DNA from: Symbiodinium natans
Taxonomy: Eukaryota > Sar > Dinophyceae > Suessiales > Symbiodiniaceae
Direction: 5' to 3'
Length of the DNA: 10,000 bases
Assembly: GCA_905221605.1 (NCBI GenBank)
Contig: CAJNDS010002180.1
Coordinates: forward strand, 122,501 to 132,500
Part shown: piece by piece, positions 6,234 through 10,000 of the stretch
Layout of the letters: each line of letters starts with the position of its first letter
Position numbering within the stretch: the first letter of the stretch is position 1
The notes under the pieces: model-generated
Databases searched by the model: none
What the model saw: only the letters and a program-made list of their open reading frames with translations
Told to the model about the DNA's origin: nothing
Position numbers and translations under genes: made by a program

Positions 6234-6308
6234 TCCTGCCATACTTTTCAGGCTCTGTCTAAAGTGGGGTCTGGGCAGATACAGTTGGTTAGAACCTTAT
6301 CTGGAGTA
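6234..6308. other. Short unique spacer
   Basis: No telomeric units and no gene. GAACCTTATCT at 6292-6302 also occurs at 5892-5902. Confidence 0.4.
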
Positions 6309-6365
6309 CCCTAAACCCTAAACCCCAAACCCCTAAACCCCAAACCCCAAACCCTAAACCCTAAA
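6309..6365 (-). repeat. CCCTAAA/CCCCAAA tract
   Basis: About eight units, alternating CCCTAAA and CCCCAAA types. Confidence 0.93.
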
Positions 6366-6472
6366 CTGTTAGCACTGACTTGTAGCCAGTCGTCAGGTTC
6401 TTAACGGAGGCGGGCCCAAGGGGAGGAAGGTACCTCGGAGCCTTCGAGAAGCTTAGGGAGCCTTGGAGTGCT
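6366..6472 (+). other. Unique island between opposed arrays
   Basis: A 107 bp island. A plus frame from 6386 stays open into the following array and encodes RGGRYLGAFEKLREPWSA near its end, with about 66 percent GC at third positions. GTCGTCAG (6389-6396) before it and CTG followed by GTTTAG after it could serve as splice sites. GGAGCCTT is repeated inside. Coding status unproven. Confidence 0.35.
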
Positions 6473-6581
6473 GGTTTAGGGTTTAGGGTTTAGGGTTTAG
6501 GATTTAGGGTTTAGGGTTTCGGGTTTAGGGTTTAGGGTTTAGGGTTTAGGGTTTAGGGTTTAGGGTTTAGGGTTTAGGGTT
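6473..6581 (+). repeat. TTTAGGG array, about 15 units
   Basis: Nearly perfect, with single TTTAGGA and TTTCGGG variants. Confidence 0.95.
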
Positions 6582-6638
6582 ATGCCATGGTTCCTAGATG
6601 CGGCCCTGTACCTGCCTTAGAGGGTTGGGCTGTTTCGA
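6582..6638. other. Short unique spacer between two G-rich arrays
   Basis: 57 bp without telomeric units. No gene recognised. Confidence 0.5.
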
Positions 6639-6740
6639 GTATGTAAGGGGGGGGTTTAGGGTTTAGGGTTTAGGGTTTAGGGTTTAGGGTTTAGGGTTTA
6701 GGGTTTAGGGTTTAGGGTTTAGGGGGGGTATTTAAGGGGG
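6639..6740 (+). repeat. TTTAGGG array flanked by 13 bp direct repeats
   Basis: About ten perfect units (6652-6724) lie between GTATGTAAGGGGG (6639-6651) and GTATTTAAGGGGG (6728-6740), which differ at one base. The arrangement fits insertion with target-site duplication followed by one substitution. Confidence 0.7.
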
Positions 6741-6831
6741 TCCCCAATTTTGGGGCCCCATAGTAGGGGACCATGTAACTTACCCTTAGACAGAAGGTCT
6801 TCCCAAAGTCTAGACGTAAAGACCCACTAAG
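6741..6831. other. Spacer with nested palindromes
   Basis: TGGGGCCCCA (6751-6760) is a perfect palindrome. GGTCCCC (6739-6745) pairs with GGGGACC (6766-6772) around it. The remainder is unique with no gene. Confidence 0.55.
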
Positions 6832-6928
6832 CCCTAAACCCGAAACCCTAAACCGTAAAGGCCTTAAACCCTAAACCCTAAACCCCCGTAAACCCTAGAC
6901 CCTACACCCTAAACCGTAAAAGGCCCTA
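6832..6928 (-). repeat. Degenerate CCCTAAA array with CCGTAAA units
   Basis: Variants include CCGTAAA. The block CCCTAAACCGTAAAGGCC at 6846-6863 recurs, with one extra A, at 6908-6925, indicating internal duplication of an already mutated segment. Confidence 0.85.
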
Positions 6929-7047
6929 AAGGGATCATTGGCTCGATGACAAAAGCCCAGAGGAATCCAAGCTGCAGTGCCTGCGGTTTTGGCAGAGCAC
7001 GGCGTGACTGCGGAGGACGGCCCTAAGCCCGAATTCCAAACCCCCTA
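6929..7047. other. Unique island, all three plus frames partly open
   Basis: Each plus frame gives a plausible-looking peptide (for example IQAAVPAVLAEHGVTAEDG in one and HWLDDKSPEESKLQCLRFWQ in another). This shows how little an open frame of 25-30 codons proves in this DNA. No gene assigned. Confidence 0.4.
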
Positions 7048-7186
7048 GGGTTTAGGGTCTAGGGTCTAGGGTTTAAGCTTTAGGGTTTAGGGTTTAGGGT
7101 TGATGGTTTAGGGTTTCCTGCACCCCAAACCCTGAACCCTAAACTCTTCACCCTGAACCCTCAACCCGAAAGCCTAAGTCCTAAAC
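7048..7186. repeat. G-rich then C-rich degenerate arrays, almost abutting
   Basis: TTTAGGG and TCTAGGG units (7048-7117) switch after a few bases to CCCTGAA and CCCTAAA types (7122-7186). Confidence 0.8.
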
Positions 7187-7222
7187 CTTGACAGGGACCT
7201 TGAAAGGGACCCTGTGACAGCA

Positions 7223-7306
7223 CAGGGTTTAGGGTTTAGGGTTTAGGGTTTATGGTTTAGGGTTTAGGGTTTAGGGTTTAGGGTTTAGGGTTTAGGGTTT
7301 AGGGGG
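7223..7306 (+). repeat. TTTAGGG array
   Basis: About eleven units with one TTTATGG variant. CAGCACAGGGTTT (7218-7230) and CAGCAGGGTTT (7310-7320) flank it. They match only with a 2-base gap, so a target duplication is possible but weak. A stem ACAGGG/CCCTGT (7191-7196 and 7210-7215) lies just upstream. Confidence 0.93.
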
Positions 7307-7380
7307 CTCCAGCAGGGTTTGCTTTGAAGGTCAAGCCGAAGTCGCCAGGCCAATGTGCAAACCTTCTGAACCCGAGACTT
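7307..7380. other. Short unique spacer
   Basis: No telomeric array and no gene recognised. Confidence 0.4.
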
Positions 7381-7429
7381 AGGTTTAGGGTTTAGGGTTT
7401 TGGGTTTTGGGTTTTGGGTTTAGGGCTTA
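7381..7429 (+). repeat. TTTAGGG tract with TTTTGGG units
   Basis: Three consecutive TTTTGGG units (about 7398-7418), the complement of the CCCAAAA block at 4045-4093, sit inside TTTAGGG units. Confidence 0.9.
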
Positions 7430-7537
7430 GGGTTGGGGTGTTCCCCCTTGTACTAGCAGTCCTGAGTAGGGATTATAGTAGGGGGTACTATCATCCCTAC
7501 TAAGGACTGTTGGTCTAAGGGGGCAAGCATCCAACCC
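7430..7537. repeat. Long near-perfect hairpin (foldback element)
   Basis: Core arms 7443-7480 and 7486-7523 are each 38 nt and pair at 32 of 38 positions, around a 5 nt GGGGG loop. Pairing continues outward with small gaps to 7430 and 7537 (GGGTTGG and CCAACCC). At 108 bp it is almost entirely self-complementary. No target duplication is evident. It could be a MITE-like foldback, or a transcript hairpin of small-RNA-precursor size. Confidence 0.8.
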
Positions 7538-7543
7538 GAAACT

Positions 7544-7740
7544 TTCAAAACCCTCGAACTTCCTAAACCCCCTAAACTTCCCACCCCGCTAAACTTCGTA
7601 AACCCTCAAGCCTAAACCCACACTCCTAAAAACCTTCAGCCAGCACGACGATGTGGGCTTTCGACTTAGGGATTACCTTTCTTGGGTCTTCGGGTTTCGG
7701 GTTTCGAATTGGGGGGGGGGGGGGGGCAAGGACTGTAAAC
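7544..7740. repeat. Degenerate C-rich then TTTCGGG-type tract with G16
   Basis: Decayed CCCTAAA-like units run to about 7630, then unique sequence. GGGTTTCGGGTTTCG follows at 7692-7706, then a 16-base G run (7711-7726). Confidence 0.65.
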
Positions 7741-8061
7741 CCTCTAAATTCACTTGGGAGTTGCTTTGAAGTAGGTCCTCACTGAAAGCGCTTCCAAGCC
7801 ACCCCCCAATGGCCCCGCGACCAAGACCGGCACCCACCCTAGACCCTGAACCCTCAACCCTCGACCCGAAACCGCTGTTGAAGCCACACGCAAGTGTGTT
7901 TTGGCCAAGACTGCACTAACCCTTTGGTGGGACTTGTTTGGGCCAGCGATCTGCAGCCGAAAACATCTCATAACAACACCTCGCAAGCACATGAGCGCAT
8001 GCGAAGTGTTGAAACACTCAGCGAGCGACCGACATGGTTTTTATGCGCACAAAAGCCCTTT
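7741..8061. other. Mostly unique stretch, no supported gene
   Basis: A short C-rich degenerate tract lies at 7838-7875. Frames of about 80-90 codons exist on both strands (minus 7750-7992, plus 7894-8163), overlapping each other. The plus frame begins with GTG, not ATG, and ends in telomere-derived Asn-Pro-Lys-Pro text. Both contain some non-repetitive sequence but neither is convincing. CGCATGCG (7996-8003) is a palindrome. Confidence 0.45.
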
Positions 8062-8162
8062 AAATCCGAAACCCTAAAGCCTAAACCCGAAACCCTAAAC
8101 CCCAAACCCGAAACCCGTAACCCTATAAACCCTGATCGAAACCCGAAACCCTATAAACCCTA
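8062..8162 (-). repeat. Degenerate CCCTAAA/CCCGAAA tract
   Basis: CCCGAAA, CCCTATAAA and CCCTAAA-type units. AGCCCTTT occurs just before (8054-8061) and after (8177-8184), an 8-mer too weak and too far offset to claim as a target duplication. Confidence 0.85.
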
Positions 8163-8269
8163 GTCCCTCAGCCCACAGCCCTTTGTGCGCAGGAGATTGG
8201 CCTGCGCTTTCAGGTGATGATGTGCATGCGCTTCTGGGTTCGGGCCTTTGCATCCTGGGGGTCTATTTC
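8163..8269 (+). other. Unique island between opposed arrays
   Basis: A 107 bp island with a perfect 7 bp stem, GCGCAGG (8187-8193) and CCTGCGC (8201-8207). A plus frame is open from 8157 to a TGA at 8289-8291 and includes EIGLRFQVMMCMRFWVRAFA. CCCTCAG and CCCACAG near its start could act as 3' splice sites. Coding status unproven. Confidence 0.35.
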
Positions 8270-8500
8270 GGGTTTGGGGTTTAGGGTTTGAGGGTTTGAG
8301 GGTTTGAGGGTTTTAGGGTTTTAGGGTTTAGGGTTTTAGGGTTTTAGGGTTTAGGGTTTGAGGGTTTTAGGGTTTAGGGTTCAGGGTTCAGGGTTTGGGG
8401 TTTAGGGTTTGGGGGGTTCATAGGGCTCATGGGCTTCATAGGGTTTGTAGGGTTTGGGGCTTGGGGTTTAAAGAGTTTGGGGTTTAGGGTCTAGGGGGGG
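8270..8500 (+). repeat. Mixed 7- and 8-base TTTAGGG-family array
   Basis: Units TTTGAGGG, TTTTAGGG and TTTAGGG are interleaved to about 8410, then decay into G-rich degenerate sequence. Confidence 0.9.
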
Positions 8501-8696
8501 GCTTTGTTCAGCTTCTGCGAGGTGTCCCTGAACCTCAGAAGGCTTTCGGCTATCGGCTAGAGGGTTTGCAGCTTTAGGCTATCGGCTTCAGGGTTTCCAG
8601 GGTTGGGGATTTGGGGGTTTTGGGCTGGTTCGGTCGCTCTGAGTAGGGCTATACCCCCCGCCCCCCCGCACGCTTGCATCATTTACGGCCCCCAAA
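8501..8696. other. Unique segment with a short internal duplication
   Basis: GGCTATCGGCT occurs at 8548-8558 and 8577-8587. CTGAGTAGGG at 8639-8648 also occurs at 7462-7471 in the hairpin arm. Two overlapping plus frames are open in the first part; no gene recognised. Confidence 0.45.
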
Positions 8697-8825
8697 AAGC
8701 CCTAAACCCCCAACCACCTCCCTCAAACCCTGAACCCTAAACCCTAAACCCCAGACAACCTCAAACACCTTAAAACCCTAAACTCCTAAACGCCACCCAA
8801 ACGAAACCCCCACCCCCCCGGTCCT
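8697..8825 (-). repeat. Degenerate CCCTAAA tract
   Basis: Decayed C-rich telomeric units with only a few perfect copies. Confidence 0.8.
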
Positions 8826-9104
8826 CCAAGGTTCGGCCCCAAACCCTAAACCCTAGCCCCAAACCCTAAACCCTAAACCCTAAACCCTAAACCCTAAACC
8901 CTAAACCCTAAACCCTAAACCCTGAACCCCAAACCCTGAACCCTGAACCCTGAACCCTAAACCCTACACCCTAAACCCTAAACCGTAAACCGTAAACCCT
9001 AACCCCTAAACCCTAAACCCTAAACCCTAAACCCTAAACCCTAAACCCTAAACCCTAAACCCTAAACCCTAAACCCTAAACCCTAAACCCCAAGGTTCGG
9101 CCCC
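8826..9104 (-). repeat. CCCTAAA array flanked by 14-15 bp direct repeats
   Basis: CCAAGGTTCGGCCCC occurs at 8826-8840 and identically at 9090-9104 (the first C of the second copy may belong to the array). The 249-250 bp between is CCCTAAA with a variant patch of CCCTGAA and CCGTAAA units (about 8920-9000). Read as an intron, GT after CAAG at 8831 and AG before G at 9094 would remove 264 bases and leave one repeat copy. Confidence 0.88.
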
Positions 9105-9206
9105 CGCTGCACACACCGCAGCAGCAGCGCCTTGAGCTGGCGCTCCAAGCGCCGGGGGAGCCCAGCACTGCTAGGACCCGGAGTAGGCTCCTTATTTACT
9201 TTTTGT
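9105..9206. other. GC-rich island between opposed arrays
   Basis: Rest of a 116 bp island. It includes CAG repeats (9118-9127) and a stem GGCGCT/AGCGCC with a 3 nt loop (9139-9153). No gene recognised. Confidence 0.45.
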
Positions 9207-9275
9207 GGGGTTTAGGGTTTATGGTTTAGGGTTTAGGGTTAGGGTTTCGGGTTTAGGGTTTAGGGTTTAGGGTTG
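9207..9275 (+). repeat. TTTAGGG tract
   Basis: About nine units, including TTTATGG, TTAGGG and TTTCGGG variants. Confidence 0.92.
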
Positions 9276-9284
9276 CCTTAGAAT

Positions 9285-9328
9285 CCCCTTACAACCAAAA
9301 AGGGCACCCTTTTTCTTTCTAGGTTACT
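9285..9328 (+). repeat. Second copy of the AAAAGGG/CCCTTTT dispersed repeat
   Basis: Related to 5107-5151. The palindrome is preserved as AAAAAGGG-CA-CCCTTTTT (9297-9314), followed by CTAGGTTACT. Confidence 0.65.
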
Positions 9329-9349
9329 AGTGGGTCTAGACTGTCTTCG

Positions 9350-9660
9350 AGGGTTTAGGGTTTATGGTTTCGGAAATGGGGGGGTTTAGGGCTTAGGGCT
9401 TAGGGCTTTAGGGCTTGGGTTGTGGGTTTGGGGGTTTAGGGCTTAGGGTTTAGGGTTTAGGGTTTAAGAATTAGGGTTTAGGGTTAGGGTTTAGGGTTTT
9501 GGGTTTAGGGTTCAGGGTTTGGGGGGGCTTGGGGGGTTGAGGGTATGGGCTTCGAGATTTAGTGTTTAGGTCTTAGAGCTTCTTAGATTCTTAGAGGACT
9601 TGGGGGCCTCTTTGGGCTTGGATTCTCAGATGCTTTGGGTGTTTAGGGCTCAGGGTTTGT
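9350..9660 (+). repeat. Degenerate G-rich telomeric sequence
   Basis: TTTAGGG, GCTTAGGG and TTTGGGG types fade into G-rich unique sequence toward 9660. No open frame of interest. Confidence 0.8.
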
Positions 9661-9701
9661 CGGAGGGCTTGGAGATTTTGGCGTCTTTGTTTCAGTCAGA
9701 G

Positions 9702-9960
9702 CCCCTAAACCCCAAACCCCAAACCCTCCGCTCTAAACACGAAATCCGACATCCGATGCCCTAAGCCCTAAACCCTAACCTGTACGCCCTGAAGCCCCAA
9801 AGCCTCTAAAGCCCCCCAACCCTCAACCCTTTAAACTCTCACCCCTAGACCCTAAACCCTAAACCCTAAGCCTTAAGCCCTAAACCCTAAACCCTAAACC
9901 CTAAACCCTAAACCCTAAACCTTAAACCCTAAACCCTAAACCCTAAACCTAAAACTCTAA
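9702..9960 (-). repeat. CCCTAAA array, degenerate then regular
   Basis: Decayed units to about 9845, then largely regular CCCTAAA to 9949. The last 40 bases of the window are unrelated. Confidence 0.9.
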
Positions 9961-10000
9961 AGGCCCACGAAGCTCTGAACCCCAACCCGGTCGAGGTGGC

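Noticed and set aside
6929-7047. Cys-containing short frame resembling a zinc ribbon
   Set aside because: All three plus frames give plausible peptides here, so none can be preferred.
7750-8163. Overlapping 80-90 codon frames on opposite strands
   Set aside because: Neither has a recognisable domain, both include telomere-derived peptide text, and the plus frame begins with GTG.
5006-8692. 12-mer ATTTACGGCCCC shared by 5006-5017 and 8681-8692
   Set aside because: A few shared 12-mers are expected by chance in 10 kb and the flanks do not align.
9832-9958. AAACTCT on both sides of the last CCCTAAA array
   Set aside because: A 7-mer that is itself close to a degenerate telomeric unit is not evidence of a target duplication.
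1-10000. A true chromosome end
   Set aside because: The arrays alternate in polarity many times and both window ends are non-telomeric, so this is internal or rearranged subtelomeric DNA. Misassembly of telomeric reads cannot be excluded without raw data.

Overview
The window looks like intergenic or intronic DNA from a eukaryotic nuclear genome. It is dominated by plant/alga-type telomeric repeats (TTTAGGG on one strand, CCCTAAA on the other) that lie internally rather than at one chromosome end. More than twenty tracts, 20 to about 500 bp long and in both orientations, alternate along the window with short unrelated sequence. The degenerate tracts translate into Leu-Asn-Pro-Lys-Pro-like or Gly-Leu-Gly-Phe-Arg-Val-like runs, a style I associate with predicted proteins of dinoflagellates, especially Symbiodiniaceae. 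My best guess is therefore a dinoflagellate nuclear scaffold. This is an inference: a green alga, chromerid or plant subtelomere would share the telomere unit. Nothing suggests a bacterium, plasmid, phage or virus.

Layout. 1-618: unique sequence, a short TTTAGGG tract and a diverged direct repeat of about 107 bp. 619-1110: an array of the 8-base unit CCCTAAAA. 1313-1855: an orientation switch into a very G-rich array. 1856-2248: a 390 bp unique island with a 91-codon open frame that has no start codon. 2262-2655: C-rich array, GC-rich island, G-rich array. 2700-3240: mostly unique sequence with a weak foldback. 3227-3281: a telomeric insert between perfect 12 bp direct repeats. 3541-3688: a MITE-like element with a 5 bp target duplication. 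3801-4174: C-rich arrays with a homogenised CCCAAAA block. 4347-4838: a 490 bp polypyrimidine tract. 5107-5300: dispersed-repeat sequence and a 22-base G run. 5301-7436: alternating C-rich and G-rich arrays around short islands. 7430-7537: a long near-perfect hairpin. 7544-8500: degenerate arrays. 8697-9275: a long array between perfect 14-15 bp direct repeats. 9276-10000: further degenerate arrays.

I find no protein-coding gene, tRNA or rRNA that I can support. The longest open frames are translations of the CT microsatellite or run through telomere-derived repeats. Several GC-rich islands of about 100 bp have open frames, but usually in more than one frame, so they are reported only as possible exons or gene relics.

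The main observation is that several telomeric tracts sit between short direct repeats (12, 13, 14-15 and 16 bp). That is the footprint expected if they were inserted at staggered breaks. In the two perfect cases the repeat contains AG followed by G, so the insert could in principle be removed as an intron. Six C-array/island/G-array units also have islands of similar size (99-125 bp). These points together suggest telomeric DNA spreading as an insertion, possibly intron-forming, but this is a hypothesis.
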